From Brucellaceae bacterium (GTDB taxonomy: Bacteria; Pseudomonadota; Alphaproteobacteria; Rhizobiales; Rhizobiaceae): a stretch of DNA of 64,000 nucleotides. The stretch spans positions 124,001-188,000 of the forward strand of contig JACKJV010000004.1 in assembly GCA_020637775.1 (NCBI GenBank), written 5' to 3'. A program made the position numbers and the translations under genes. Position 1 is the stretch's first letter. Each line of letters starts with the position of its first letter. Below are positions 41,974 through 51,414 of this stretch, one piece after another. The notes under the pieces are model-generated. The model made no database searches. It was not told the origin of the DNA and saw only the letters and a list, made by a program, of their open reading frames with translations.

Positions 41974-42858
41974 ATGACCGGCGATCGTGATCATCAGCGC
42001 ATCCTGAATTTCAACCTGTTCGGCGAAGCCGGCGATCTGCCCGATGTGGTGCATTGCGAGACGATCTCGTCGCGTTCGCGGCTCAATGACTGGGAGTTTG
42101 CACCCCACCGCCATGCACGATTGCACCAGGTGCTGCTGATTGCCGAAGGGGGCGGAGCGGCCCGCATCGAAGGACGCAGCATCGCGCTTCAGCCGATGAT
42201 GCTGATCAATGTGGCTGTTGGCGATGTCCACGGATTTTCCTTTCTGCCGGGCACCGAAGGCTGGGTCGTGACCTTCGCGGCGGAGATGCTGGACGAATTG
42301 CTGATCCCTTCCGAAGGCGTCAGCGCGGCGCTGACGCACAGCCATGCGGGCAAAGCCGGACCGGCGGAGCAGGCGGTCATGGAGGCGCTGTTCAGCGAAC
42401 ATGCCGGGCGGGCCTATGGACGGGCGCAGATGCTGCGGGCGCTCGGGCTGCAATTGCTCACGCTTGTCGCCCGTCACATTACCGGTGCCGGTGACACGGC
42501 CGTGCTGACGGGCCATGATGGCGATGGCGGACCATCGGAGCGCCTGCTGCGCCGCTTCGATGTCTTGCTGGAAAGCCATTTCACGGATCACTGGGCCGTC
42601 GCAGACTATGCGGCGGCGTTGAACGTGACGCCACAGCATTTGAGCCGCGTGCTGCGCGACGCCACCGGTGAACCGGTTTCCAAGGCGATCGAGGCGCGTC
42701 TGGTGCGCGAGGCGCGGCGCAATCTCGTTTTCACCAACCTGCCCGTGGCAACCATTGCCTATGAGCTGGGTTACGCTGACCCGGCCTATTTCAGCCGTGT
42801 CTTCGCGCGGGCGACGGGCATGTCTCCGAAAGCCTTTCGGGAACAGGCGGGCACGTGA
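41974..42858 (+). CDS. pobR: AraC family regulator, probable PobR activator of pobA
   Basis: This is an AraC-type activator of 294 residues. The N-terminal cupin-like effector domain has HRHARLHQVLLIAEGGG. The C-terminal double helix-turn-helix spans about residues 200-290, with YAAALNVTPQHLSRVLRD and VATIAYELGYADPAYFSRVF. AraC-type PobR proteins respond to 4-hydroxybenzoate, and divergence from pobA supports the name. Start choice is uncertain: an ATG at 41938 would add 12 residues but intrudes on the promoter. Neither has a clear ribosome-binding site. Confidence 0.8.
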   Translation: MTGDRDHQRILNFNLFGEAGDLPDVVHCETISSRSRLNDWEFAPHRHARLHQVLLIAEGGGAARIEGRSIALQPMMLINVAVGDVHGFSFLPGTEGWVVTFAAEMLDELLIPSEGVSAALTHSHAGKAGPAEQAVMEALFSEHAGRAYGRAQMLRALGLQLLTLVARHITGAGDTAVLTGHDGDGGPSERLLRRFDVLLESHFTDHWAVADYAAALNVTPQHLSRVLRDATGEPVSKAIEARLVREARRNLVFTNLPVATIAYELGYADPAYFSRVFARATGMSPKAFREQAGT

Positions 42859-42965
42859 AGGCCTGTTCCTGGCGAAGGGGCGGACGGGGCGTTGTCCGCT
42901 TTTCCATTATGAACTATAGCGAATTGCCCTTCGCTTCATCCGTTCTCGAAAAAGCCGGACATGCC

Positions 42966-44147
42966 ATGAGTCAAGCCCTCGGCCGCTACGTTGCCCTTTA
43001 TTGCGGCTTGCTGATGTCTATCGGCGCCTTTTCGATCGATATTTCCCTCCCGGCCATTCCGGCAATGGTGCGCGCGCTCGATGAACCCTATGCCATGGTG
43101 CAATGGACGGTGACGATCTACATGTTCGCCAGCGCTTTCGGGCAATTGCTGTGGGGCCCGGCCTCAGACCGGTTCGGCCGCAAGGCCATGCTGGGTGGCG
43201 GGCTGGCCTTCTACTTTGCCGGAAGCATGATCTGCGTCTTCGCACCCGATATCGTGACATTGCTTGCGGGGCGGGCGCTTCAAGGGTTTGGCGCATCCGC
43301 GGCCATCGTCATGTCGCGTGCCTTCATTCGCGACCTTTATTCGGGCGAGGAACTGGCGCGCAACCTCGCACTGGCGACCATGTTCTTCGCGCTCGGGCCG
43401 ATCATAGCGCCCTTCATCGGTTCAGGGCTGGCAGCGCTGTTCGGCTGGCGGGCCATTTTCGCGGCGCTGGTCGCCTGGTCGCTGCTGCTCATCGCCATGA
43501 TGACGGGCGTACCGGAAACACTGAAGACGCGGCAGGCACAGGCGCTTTCGCCGGCAAGCTACTGGCGCAACACCCTCCGCCTGCTCAGGCATCCGCAATC
43601 GCGCCGCTTCATCTGGGTGTCGATCGCCTCCATGACGTCGATGCTGCTGATCATCGCCTCGGCCCCGCGCATCTACGAGACGAGTTTTGGGCTGACCGGG
43701 TTGGCCTTTGCCTCCTATTTCGCGTTTCACGGCATCGGTATCGTGATCGGCCAGGTGGGTAACCGCCATGTGATCCGCCAGTTCGGCGTGGCAAGGGCGG
43801 CAGTCGCCGGAAACCTCGTCCTGGTCGCTGCCTCAGGGCTGATCCTGGCCGCAGCCCTGAGCGGCATCATGACGCCGGTGCTGATCACCGGTCTGCTGAT
43901 CCTTTATGCCACCAGCTATCTGGTCGTTTATTCAAACGCCGCGGCCATGGTGCTGGACCCGCATGGCGAGGTGGCAGGTTTTGCCACCGCGCTTTACGGG
44001 TTTGCCAGCATGATCGGTTCCTCGACCATTGTTTCGGCACTGGTCCTCTTCAATGGTGGCAGCATGATCTCATGGGCGGCATCCTTGCTGGCGATCTGCC
44101 TTGTATGCCTGGCGCTGACAGCCACCTGGCGGGCGCGGCCGGCCTGA
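42966..44147 (+). CDS. Bcr/CflA family MFS efflux transporter
   Basis: This is a major facilitator exporter of about 393 residues with 12 hydrophobic segments. The first helix carries FSIDISLPAIPAM, typical of the Bcr/CflA drug-resistance subfamily. The loop 2-3 motif GPASDRFGRKAMLGGG matches the family signature. The ATG at 42966 fits homologue length; an upstream in-frame ATG (42909) is possible. It lies 107 bp downstream of pobR and may share its transcript. A role in exporting aromatic acids or drugs is possible; the substrate is unknown. Confidence 0.88.
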   Translation: MSQALGRYVALYCGLLMSIGAFSIDISLPAIPAMVRALDEPYAMVQWTVTIYMFASAFGQLLWGPASDRFGRKAMLGGGLAFYFAGSMICVFAPDIVTLLAGRALQGFGASAAIVMSRAFIRDLYSGEELARNLALATMFFALGPIIAPFIGSGLAALFGWRAIFAALVAWSLLLIAMMTGVPETLKTRQAQALSPASYWRNTLRLLRHPQSRRFIWVSIASMTSMLLIIASAPRIYETSFGLTGLAFASYFAFHGIGIVIGQVGNRHVIRQFGVARAAVAGNLVLVAASGLILAAALSGIMTPVLITGLLILYATSYLVVYSNAAAMVLDPHGEVAGFATALYGFASMIGSSTIVSALVLFNGGSMISWAASLLAICLVCLALTATWRARPA

Positions 44148-44163
44148 CCGCGCCCGTTCGGCT

Positions 44164-46194
44164 TCACATGGCATTCATGGTCAGAAGTTCGTAGGTGGCA
44201 ACGGTTTCGCTGTCCTGATTGGTGACTTCCACATCCCAGCGCACTTCGCCATATTCGTCGTTGCGGCGGGTCTTCGATTTCGCTGTCAGGGAAACGGAGA
44301 GGCTGTCGCCAGGCGAAACGGGCTTCATGAAGCGCAGGTTGTCGAGGCCGTAATTGGCGAGAACCGGCCCCGGCGCCGGATCGACGAACAGGCCGGCGGC
44401 AAAGGACAGGATAAGGTAGCCATGCGCCACGCGCCCGGGGAAGAACGGGTTGGCGGCGGCGGCTTCCTCGTCCATGTGGGCATAGAAGGTGTCACCGGTG
44501 AATTCGGCGAAATGCTCGATATCCTCCAGCGTGACCGTGCGCGCCTTCGTCTTCAGGCGGTGGCCGATTTCAAGATCGCCGAAACGCATGCGGAAGGGAT
44601 GGGTTTCCTTTTCGTTCGCGGTCGCGCCCTTGATGAAGGTCCGCGTGATGCCGGAAAGGATGTCCGGGCTGCCCTGAACGGCAGTGCGCTGCATGTAATG
44701 CATGACGCCGCGAATGCCGCCCATTTCCTCGCCACCGCCGGCACGGCCCGGTCCTCCGTGGACGAGATGCGGCATGGGCGCGCCATGGCCGGTGGCCTCC
44801 TTGCCGGTGTCACGGTCGGCGAAATAGAGCCGGCCATGATAGGCGCCCGAAGACAGAACGGCCTGGCGGGCGACAGCCGGGTCATGGGTGAAGACGGAGG
44901 CGACAAGCGAGCCTTCGCCGCGATTGGCAATGGCCAGCGCATGATCCAGATCACGATAGGGCATGACGGTGGAAACCGGCCCGAAGGCTTCGGTGCCATG
45001 CACCGCCGATGCACTGTCCGGGTCGTCGCAGGCAAACAGCATGGGCGGCACGAAGGCACCCTGCACATGGTCGGCATCGTGGGGGACGAAGGTGTCAGGA
45101 TCGCCGTAGACGCGGCGCGCCTCCGTGGCGATCACGGCTGCCTTGTCGAGGACGTCCTGCCGCTGGGCCAGGCTGGCAAGTGCGCCCATGCGCACGCCCT
45201 CGGCGCGGGGGTTGCCGACGAGGGTCTTTTCGAGCTTTGCCGTGATGGCGCCGATGGCCGTTTCCATGAGATCCTGCGGCACGAGAATGCGGCGCATGGC
45301 GGTGCATTTCTGGCCGGCCTTGGCGGTCATCTCGCGGATGACCTCGCGCACGAAGGTGTCGAATTCCGGCGTGTCCGGCGCGGCGTCGGGGCCGAGGATG
45401 GTGGCGTTGAGCGAATCCTGCTCGGCGATGAAGCGCACGGAATTGCGGGTGATGAGCGGGTTGGTGCGCAGCAACTGCGCAGTGGCCGCGGACCCGGTAA
45501 AGGAGACGACATCCTGGCAGGTGAGCCGGTCCAGCAGGTCGCCCGTGGACCCGGCGACGAACTGCACCGCGCCATCGGGCAGGATGCCGCTTTCGATCAT
45601 CATGCGGAAAGCCGCCTCGGCCAGCCACGCGGTGGCGGATGCAGGCTTGACGATGGCCGGCACACCAGCGAGCAATGTGGGCGAGAGCTTTTCCAGCATG
45701 CCCCAGACGGGGAAGTTGAAGGCGTTGATGTGGACAGCCACGCCCTGCAGCGAGGTGCAGACATGGGTGCCCAGGAAACTGCCGGCCTTGCCGAACTGTT
45801 CGATGCCGCCATCGACAAGAAGCACATCGTCGGGCAGTTCACGCCGGCCCTTCGAGGAATAGACAAAAAGCGTTCCGATGCCGCCGTCGATGTCGATCAT
45901 GGCATCCATCTTGGTGGTGCCGGTGTCGTAGGAAAGTTCGTAAAGTTCGTCCTTGCGGCCGGACAGGTGCTGCGCCAGACGCTTGAGCATGGCGGCGCGC
46001 TCGTGAAACGTCATGGCGCGCAGGGCCGGTCCGCCAACCTCGCGCGCGTAGTTTGCCATCGCCGCCATCGACACGTCGCCGGCGCCCAGTTCGGCCACGA
46101 CTTCACCGGTCACCGCGCTTTTCAACTGGCTGATGCGGCCCGCCGGGGCGATCCACTGCCCGGCGGCATAGGAATGGAGCTTCATGACTGACAT
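44164..46194 (-). CDS. paaZ: Bifunctional oxepin-CoA hydrolase / semialdehyde dehydrogenase PaaZ
   Basis: This fusion enzyme (676 residues) opens the oxepin-CoA ring in phenylacetate degradation and oxidises the resulting aldehyde. The N-terminal aldehyde dehydrogenase domain (about 1-520) has candidate catalytic Glu258 and Cys297 ([10 protein letters not shown]). The C-terminal MaoC-type hydratase domain (about 540-676) contains [12 protein letters not shown] and [13 protein letters not shown], with its Asp/His pair. The start at 46194 follows GAGGA about 10 nt upstream and a suitable promoter at 46401-46429. It is divergent from paaI. Confidence 0.95.
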   Translation of the reverse strand: MSVMKLHSYAAGQWIAPAGRISQLKSAVTGEVVAELGAGDVSMAAMANYAREVGGPALRAMTFHERAAMLKRLAQHLSGRKDELYELSYDTGTTKMDAMIDIDGGIGTLFVYSSKGRRELPDDVLLVDGGIEQFGKAGSFLGTHVCTSLQGVAVHINAFNFPVWGMLEKLSPTLLAGVPAIVKPASATAWLAEAAFRMMIESGILPDGAVQFVAGSTGDLLDRLTCQDVVSFTGSAATAQLLRTNPLITRNSVRFIAEQDSLNATILGPDAAPDTPEFDTFVREVIREMTAKAGQKCTAMRRILVPQDLMETAIGAITAKLEKTLVGNPRAEGVRMGALASLAQRQDVLDKAAVIATEARRVYGDPDTFVPHDADHVQGAFVPPMLFACDDPDSASAVHGTEAFGPVSTVMPYRDLDHALAIANRGEGSLVASVFTHDPAVARQAVLSSGAYHGRLYFADRDTGKEATGHGAPMPHLVHGGPGRAGGGEEMGGIRGVMHYMQRTAVQGSPDILSGITRTFIKGATANEKETHPFRMRFGDLEIGHRLKTKARTVTLEDIEHFAEFTGDTFYAHMDEEAAAANPFFPGRVAHGYLILSFAAGLFVDPAPGPVLANYGLDNLRFMKPVSPGDSLSVSLTAKSKTRRNDEYGEVRWDVEVTNQDSETVATYELLTMNAM

Positions 46195-46400
46195 GGGGCG
46201 TTTTTCCTCAAGGTTCGTGTTGGCCTGTCGTCGGCATGCTGTGGCGGTTCGCCAGTGCAGCAGGAAGAAGAACAGCCCTGGCTGGCCGCCGCCTTGGTCT
46301 TGCGCGGCACGCTTCGCCAATGCACAGGCGCGCGCACGCAGGTACCCGGCCTGTCAACCAAAATTCCTCCCGCCGAAACACGACGCTCCGGTTCGGAAGT

Positions 46401-46429
46401 ATTATTGACCGTCCGGTCGGTTTATGCAA
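46401..46429 (-). promoter_or_regulatory. paaZ promoter with palindromic operator in the spacer
   Basis: On the minus strand TTGCAT (46429-46424) and AATAAT (46406-46401) are separated by exactly 17 bp. The spacer contains the near-palindrome ACCGTCCGGTCGGT (46408-46421, plus strand), which matches itself at 12 of 14 positions. A TetR-family regulator gene in the adjacent operon (48259) is the likely binder. The same site is 61 bp from paaI and could control that operon too. Confidence 0.6.
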
Positions 46430-46482
46430 GTCTCAACCATGCCGGGTCGGAGAGGCCGGCGCCAAGGGGAGGAGCGTGTGCG

Positions 46483-46914
46483 ATGGCTTTGTCGCCAGAG
46501 GAGATCGCGCGCAAGAGCGCGGAGGCCATGTGGGCCAATGACGATGCGTCCAAGTGGCTCGGAATGAGCCTTGACGCGGTGGGGCCGGGAACGGCGGTCA
46601 CATCGATGACGGTGGAAAAGCACCACACGAACGGGCACGACATATGCCATGGCGGCTATATCTTCACGCTGGCCGACAGCGCCTTTGCCTTTGCCTGCAA
46701 TTCCCACAACCAGATTGTCGTGGCGCAGTCGAACACGATCACCTTTGTCGCGCCCGGCATGCTTGGCGACCGGCTGACCGCGCGTTGCAAGGAACTGACT
46801 CGGTTCGGCCGTTCAGGCATTTACGACGTGACGGTGACCAACCAGGACGGGCGCGTCATCGCCGAATTCCGCGGCAACAGCCGCGTGATCAAGGGACAGC
46901 ATTTCGAGGAATGA
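46483..46914 (+). CDS. paaI: PaaI hydroxyphenylacetyl-CoA thioesterase
   Basis: This is a hotdog thioesterase of 143 residues. The PaaI core motif is NGHDICHGGYIFTLADSAFA, including the catalytic HGG and Asp. PaaI hydrolyses ring-hydroxylated phenylacetyl-CoA by-products and so rescues CoA. The ATG at 46483 follows GGGGAGGAG at 8 nt; in-frame starts further upstream would run through the promoter. It is the first gene of paaI-paaK-paaR-like, 27 bp before paaK. Confidence 0.92.
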   Translation: MALSPEEIARKSAEAMWANDDASKWLGMSLDAVGPGTAVTSMTVEKHHTNGHDICHGGYIFTLADSAFAFACNSHNQIVVAQSNTITFVAPGMLGDRLTARCKELTRFGRSGIYDVTVTNQDGRVIAEFRGNSRVIKGQHFEE

Positions 46915-46941
46915 GGCCGGCAGGGCCAACCGGAGGACAAC

Positions 46942-48255
46942 ATGAAGGATCTGACGCCCCGCAAGGAGGATCTGGACCCCATCGAGATCGCGTCGCGCGA
47001 TGAAATTCAGGCACTGCAGTTGCAGCGTCTCAAGTGGTCGCTTGCCCATGCTTATGAAAATGTCCCGTTCTACACGGATGCATTCGACAAGGCGGGCGTC
47101 CATCCGCACGACCTGAAGCAATTGTCGGACCTTGCGAAGTTTCCGTTCACGGTCAAGACGGACCTTCGCGACAATTACCCGTTCGGCATGTTCGCCGTCC
47201 CGCGCGAAAAGGTGGTGCGCGTCCACGCGTCCTCCGGGACGACCGGCAAGCCGACCGTTGTGGGGTACACGAAAAAGGACATCGAAACCTGGTCCGACAT
47301 GGTGGCCCGCTCGCTCCGCGCTTCCGGCACGCGGCCTGGTGATGTCGTTCATGTCGCCTATGGCTATGGCCTGTTCACCGGCGGACTTGGCGCACATTAT
47401 GGCGCCGAACGACTCGGCTGCACGGTGGTGCCGGTGTCGGGCGGCATGACCGAGCGCCAGGTGACGCTGATCGAGGATTTCGGCGCCTCCACCATCATGG
47501 TCACGCCGTCCTACATGCTCTCCATTCTCGACCACTATCGCGCCATCGGGCTGGACCCTCGCAAGAGCCCGCTCCAGGTCGGGATCTTCGGCGCGGAGCC
47601 GTGGACGAACGCCATGCGCGAGGAGATCGAACAGGCCTTCGACATGCATGCGGTGGACATTTACGGCCTGTCGGAAGTGATGGGACCGGGCGTGGCCAAT
47701 GAATGCGTGGAAACCAAGGACGGTTTGCATATCTGGGAAGACCATTTCTATCCCGAGATCATCGACCCGGCGACCGGCGAGGTGCTGCCGGACGGCGAGA
47801 AGGGCGAACTGGTCTTCACGTCTCTGTCCAAGGAAGCCTTCCCCATCATCCGCTACCGGACGCGCGACCTGACACGCCTGCTGCCGGGCACGGCGCGCTC
47901 GATGCGGCGCATGGAGAAGATCACCGGCCGGTCGGACGACATGATCATCCTGCGCGGGGTCAATGTGTTCCCGACCCAGATCGAGGAGCAGATCCTCAAG
48001 GTGAGCGGGCTGGCGCCGCATTTCCAGATCGAACTGACGCGGGAAGGGCGGATGGATTCGATGACGGTGCATGTGGAGTGTGTTCCTGCCCAGGCGGCCG
48101 ACGAGGCACGGGCTGGATCGGCAAAGGAACTCGCCCATCACATCAAGTCTGTCATCGGGGTGACTGCACGGGTCAACGTGACGGAGCCGGAAGGCGTGGC
48201 GCGCAGCCAGGGCAAGGCGGTGCGTGTGGTGGACAACCGGCCCAAGGGCGGCTGA
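46942..48255 (+). CDS. paaK: Phenylacetate-CoA ligase PaaK
   Basis: This adenylate-forming ligase (437 residues) activates phenylacetate to phenylacetyl-CoA. Motifs are the nucleotide loop SSGTTGKPTVVGYT (about 93-106), the aromatic-binding block YGYGLFTGGLGAHYGAE, YGLSEVMGPGVANEC, and the C-terminal hinge GRSDDMIILRGVNVFP. Length is typical of PaaK. An overlapping-size spacing of 27 bp to paaI and 3 bp to the TetR gene indicates one operon. Confidence 0.96.
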   Translation: MKDLTPRKEDLDPIEIASRDEIQALQLQRLKWSLAHAYENVPFYTDAFDKAGVHPHDLKQLSDLAKFPFTVKTDLRDNYPFGMFAVPREKVVRVHASSGTTGKPTVVGYTKKDIETWSDMVARSLRASGTRPGDVVHVAYGYGLFTGGLGAHYGAERLGCTVVPVSGGMTERQVTLIEDFGASTIMVTPSYMLSILDHYRAIGLDPRKSPLQVGIFGAEPWTNAMREEIEQAFDMHAVDIYGLSEVMGPGVANECVETKDGLHIWEDHFYPEIIDPATGEVLPDGEKGELVFTSLSKEAFPIIRYRTRDLTRLLPGTARSMRRMEKITGRSDDMIILRGVNVFPTQIEEQILKVSGLAPHFQIELTREGRMDSMTVHVECVPAQAADEARAGSAKELAHHIKSVIGVTARVNVTEPEGVARSQGKAVRVVDNRPKGG

Positions 48256-48258
48256 GGC

Positions 48259-48855
48259 ATGGCCCGGACGCGTGCGAAGGACCACGATGACAAACGCGAG
48301 GCGATCTCGCGCACGGCTTCGCAGGTCTTCGCTGAAGACGGCTATGACCGCACATCCATGGCCGAGGTGGCGCGGCGCTGCGGGGTCTCCAAGGCGCTGC
48401 TCTATCACTATTATTCGTCCAAGGAGGCGATGCTCTACGATATCATCGCCAATCACCTGGCGGAGCTGATCGACGCGGTGGAAGAGGCCGACCAACCGGA
48501 CCTTGCGCCCGAAAAGAGGCTTGAGGTACTCGTTGCCGCCTTGCTCGAATGCTATCGCGACGCAGATTCCAAGCACAAGGTGCAGCTTGAAACCATGGGC
48601 TTTCTTCCTGATGCCCAACAGGCGGAACTCAAGGCCATGGAGCGTCACCTCGTCCGTATCTTCTCCGACGCGATACGGGCGGTGAGTCCGCAGGCCTTCG
48701 AAGGCGGCGACCTGCTCAAGCCGGTGACGATGACGCTGTTCGGCATGCTCAACTGGGCCTATATGTGGTTTCGTGACGGGCGCGCCTTCACGCGCCAGGA
48801 TTATGCGCGGCTGGCCACGCGGATCCTGGTCGCAGGTGTGCGTGATCTTGCCTGA
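48259..48855 (+). CDS. paaR: TetR family regulator, PaaR-like
   Basis: This is a TetR repressor of 198 residues. The helix-turn-helix is MAEVARRCGVSKALLYHYY, followed by a ligand-binding domain that ends in the TetR C-terminal block LFGMLNWAYMWFRDG seen in PaaR proteins. PaaR proteins respond to phenylacetyl-CoA in beta- and alphaproteobacteria. The start is 3 bp after paaK, so it is co-transcribed. The palindrome at 46408-46421 is its most likely operator. The name is by similarity and context. Confidence 0.78.
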   Translation: MARTRAKDHDDKREAISRTASQVFAEDGYDRTSMAEVARRCGVSKALLYHYYSSKEAMLYDIIANHLAELIDAVEEADQPDLAPEKRLEVLVAALLECYRDADSKHKVQLETMGFLPDAQQAELKAMERHLVRIFSDAIRAVSPQAFEGGDLLKPVTMTLFGMLNWAYMWFRDGRAFTRQDYARLATRILVAGVRDLA

Positions 48856-48893
48856 GGCTTTGCAAGCGGCCATGACCGTGGCAAAAGCGGTCC

Positions 48894-49787
48894 ATGGATA
48901 TCAAGGCGGCGATCGCAGATGAATTCGACCGGCGTGTCAGCGCGTTTCATGCGGAGCCGCGGCTGCGGGTCTGGTCGCTGGTCATCACCTTCCTGGGGGA
49001 CGCGGTGGTGCCGCGTGGCGGGCGGGCTGCGCTTTCGGACATCCAGGCGGTCATGGAGCGGCTGGGCATCGAATCCGGCGCTGTACGAACGGCCATGTCA
49101 CGTCTGGCGGCCGATGGCTGGGTGACGCGTGAACGTGAGGGGCGCCTGAGTTTCTACCAGCTTGCCACGGCCGGCCGGCATGCCTTCGACGAGGCGACGC
49201 GGCGTATTTATGCCGAGGGGCTGCCGGCATGGGATGGTGTCTGGACCGTCATCATCGCACCGGCGCCCATTGCCGCGGCGGATGCCGAGGCTCTTGTCGG
49301 CGAGGGCTTCGTCCGGATCGGCCAGCAGGCTTTCCTCAAGCCGGGACCACTGAACGACAAGGCATTGGCGGAGGGCAGGCTGACGGTGCGGGGAAAGGGG
49401 TCCGACCTGCCGGAAACATTTGCGGGGTTCTGGGGGCTGGAGGATCTTGCCGGGCGCTATCGTACTTTCATGGCGTTGTGGTCGCAGCTGGCAGAGCGGC
49501 TTGCCGCGGGGGACCGGCTTGCGCCGCTGGATGCCATGGCCGCGCGGACATTGCTGATTCACGACTGGCGGCGGCTCGTCTTGCGTGACCCGGGCTTGCC
49601 CGGCGTGCTCCTGCCGGACGGTTGGCCCGGCGAACCGGCACGCCTGGTGGCGCGGCGGGTTTATGCGCCTCTGGTGCCTGCCAGCGAGGCCTGGCTCGAC
49701 GATCAAGGCCTTGCGCCGCAGCGCGATCCGGTCTCCTTTGCCCAACGGTTCGGGATCCAGCCTCCCATTTCCGAAATGATAGATTGA
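48894..49787 (+). CDS. paaX: PaaX family transcriptional regulator
   Basis: This is a PaaX-type repressor of 297 residues. The N-terminal winged helix reads LSDIQAVMERLGIESGAVRT and AMSRLAADGWVTREREGR. The central and C-terminal PaaX domains follow, with WTVIIAP and LLIHDWRRLVLRDPGLP, the latter typical of the PaaX C-terminal region. PaaX represses paa genes and is relieved by phenylacetyl-CoA. It lies 38 bp after the TetR gene on the same strand. Having both regulator types side by side is unusual. Confidence 0.92.
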   Translation: MDIKAAIADEFDRRVSAFHAEPRLRVWSLVITFLGDAVVPRGGRAALSDIQAVMERLGIESGAVRTAMSRLAADGWVTREREGRLSFYQLATAGRHAFDEATRRIYAEGLPAWDGVWTVIIAPAPIAAADAEALVGEGFVRIGQQAFLKPGPLNDKALAEGRLTVRGKGSDLPETFAGFWGLEDLAGRYRTFMALWSQLAERLAAGDRLAPLDAMAARTLLIHDWRRLVLRDPGLPGVLLPDGWPGEPARLVARRVYAPLVPASEAWLDDQGLAPQRDPVSFAQRFGIQPPISEMID

Positions 49788-49864
49788 TAAAGGGACTTGC
49801 GGGCCCGGTTTGAAAACACGCCGCAAGCGTTTGGCAATCAAAAGTTCTTGCCTTCTTTCGGGTG

Positions 49865-50281
49865 TCAGTCGAGATACATGAACGCGCCGGTCGCGGTGGC
49901 GGCCAGCTTGTCGGAACCGGCCGGCGCGATTTCCGCGCGCAGGTAGGCCATGCGTTTGCCATTGGATTCGATGGCAATGCGCACATGGGCATCGACCGGC
50001 TTCAGCGGGCGAATGAAATGGGTCGTCAGGTCCACCGTGGTGACCATGCGGAAGCGGCCATTGACCGCCGTCAGCGCCAGGATGGCGCAGGTGTCGGCCG
50101 CCGAGGCGATCGCCTGACCGCAGACCACGCCGCCGCCATGCACGAAATCCATGTCACCCGGCAGCAGGAAGGTGGCACCACGCTCTTCCACCGCAAGGGT
50201 CCTGAGGCCCATGCGGCGGATGAACGGGGCGAACATCTTTTCCAGTGCTTCGTCGGTTTCCCTCGTGGTGAGCAGGCTCAT
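49865..50281 (-). CDS. PaaI-family thioesterase (second)
   Basis: This is a hotdog-fold protein of 138 residues with the motif MDFVHGGGVVCGQAIASAADT, corresponding to the HGG active-site helix of PaaI-type thioesterases. A GGGAGG ribosome-binding site precedes the start. It is divergent from paaABCDE, and the two share a 108-bp region with a 14-bp direct repeat. It probably hydrolyses an aryl-CoA or enoyl-CoA intermediate of phenylacetate breakdown. The substrate is unknown. Confidence 0.82.
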   Translation of the reverse strand: MSLLTTRETDEALEKMFAPFIRRMGLRTLAVEERGATFLLPGDMDFVHGGGVVCGQAIASAADTCAILALTAVNGRFRMVTTVDLTTHFIRPLKPVDAHVRIAIESNGKRMAYLRAEIAPAGSDKLAATATGAFMYLD

Positions 50282-50295
50282 TTTCCCTCCCGTGC

Positions 50296-50348
50296 CGATT
50301 TTATGTTACGGCGAATTGAAATGGACGCGATTTTTTGTTACATATAAT
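50296..50348. promoter_or_regulatory. 14-bp direct repeat and -10 box controlling paaABCDE
   Basis: CGATTTTATGTTAC (50296-50309) and CGATTTTTTGTTAC (50328-50341) differ at one base and start exactly 32 bp apart, about three helical turns. The second copy abuts a perfect TATAAT (50343-50348). No good -35 is present, as expected if the repeat is bound by an activator or if a repressor covers the core. PaaX or the PaaR-like protein is the likely binder. Confidence 0.6.
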
Positions 50349-50389
50349 TCCTGAGGAGACAACAGGCAGCCAAGTCTGGAGGAAATGCC

Positions 50390-51397
50390 ATGTACAGCCA
50401 AGGGCTTATCGGCGCGAATACGGCAACGGAAGAAGACGAAGCCTTTCTGGCCGCATTCCAGGCACGTATCGACGCGGAAGAGAAGATCGAGCCGAACGAT
50501 GCGATGCCGGAAGGATATCGCCGCACGCTGGTCCGCCAGATCGGCCAGCACGCCCATTCCGAGATCGTTGGCATGCTGCCGGAAGGCAACTGGATCACCC
50601 GGGCGCCAAGCCTCAAGCGCAAGGCCGCGCTTCTGGCCAAGGTGCAGGACGAAGGCGGCCACGGCCTCTATCTCTATTCGGCGGCTGAAACGCTGGGCGT
50701 CAGCCGTGAGCAGATGACCGAGGAGCTTCTCTCCGGCAAGGCCAAATATTCTTCGATCTTCAACTATCCGACGCTGACATGGGCCGATATCGGCGCGATC
50801 GGCTGGCTTGTGGATGGCGCGGCGATCATGAACCAGATTCCGCTTTGCCGCTGCTCCTACGGTCCCTATGCCCGCGCGATGATCCGGGTTTGCAAGGAAG
50901 AAAGCTTCCATCAGCGCCAGGGCTACGAGATCATGATGACGCTGATGCGCGGCACGGATGAGCAGAAGGAGATGGCGCAGGATGCGCTGAACCGCTGGTG
51001 GTGGCCGTCGCTCATGATGTTCGGTCCGCATGACGGCGACAGCCAGCATGGCGACCAGTCGATGAAATGGAAGATCAAGCGCTTTTCCAATGATGAGCTG
51101 CGGCAGAAATTCGTCGATGCCACCGTCCCTCAAGGCGAGTTCATCGGCCTGAAATTCCCCGATCCGGATCTCAGGTGGAACCCGGAAAAGAATGACGGCA
51201 AGGGCGGCTACGATTTCGGCAAGATCGACTGGGACGAGTTCTGGCGCGTGGTGAAGGGCAACGGCCCGATGAACCGCGACCGCATCGCGGCCCGGCGCAA
51301 GGCCTGGGAAGACGGCGCCTGGGTACGCGAAGCCGCGCTGGCCCATGCCGAAAAGCGCCGCGCCCGCGCGCAGGCCGCGAAGATCGCGGCGGAATGA
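50390..51397 (+). CDS. paaA: 1,2-Phenylacetyl-CoA epoxidase subunit PaaA
   Basis: This is the catalytic di-iron subunit (335 residues) of the multicomponent epoxidase that forms ring-1,2-epoxyphenylacetyl-CoA. Carboxylate/histidine iron-ligand blocks are visible in [17 protein letters not shown] and [15 protein letters not shown], both with the E-x-x-H spacing. The long helical bundle and the substrate-facing block [16 protein letters not shown] match PaaA. It follows a TATAAT promoter by about 40 nt and heads paaABCDE. Confidence 0.96.
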   Translation: MYSQGLIGANTATEEDEAFLAAFQARIDAEEKIEPNDAMPEGYRRTLVRQIGQHAHSEIVGMLPEGNWITRAPSLKRKAALLAKVQDEGGHGLYLYSAAETLGVSREQMTEELLSGKAKYSSIFNYPTLTWADIGAIGWLVDGAAIMNQIPLCRCSYGPYARAMIRVCKEESFHQRQGYEIMMTLMRGTDEQKEMAQDALNRWWWPSLMMFGPHDGDSQHGDQSMKWKIKRFSNDELRQKFVDATVPQGEFIGLKFPDPDLRWNPEKNDGKGGYDFGKIDWDEFWRVVKGNGPMNRDRIAARRKAWEDGAWVREAALAHAEKRRARAQAAKIAAE

Positions 51398-51414
51398 GGT
51401 CTGGAGGACACACG

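Noticed and set aside
46813..48873. A 686-codon open frame antisense to paaK and the TetR gene
   Set aside because: It covers two well-supported genes and their 3-bp junction, and shows no family motif.
49788..49864. Terminator between paaX and the convergent thioesterase gene
   Set aside because: CTTGCGG and CCGCAAG can pair, but the loop is about 18 nt and no uridine run follows, so the structure is too weak to annotate.
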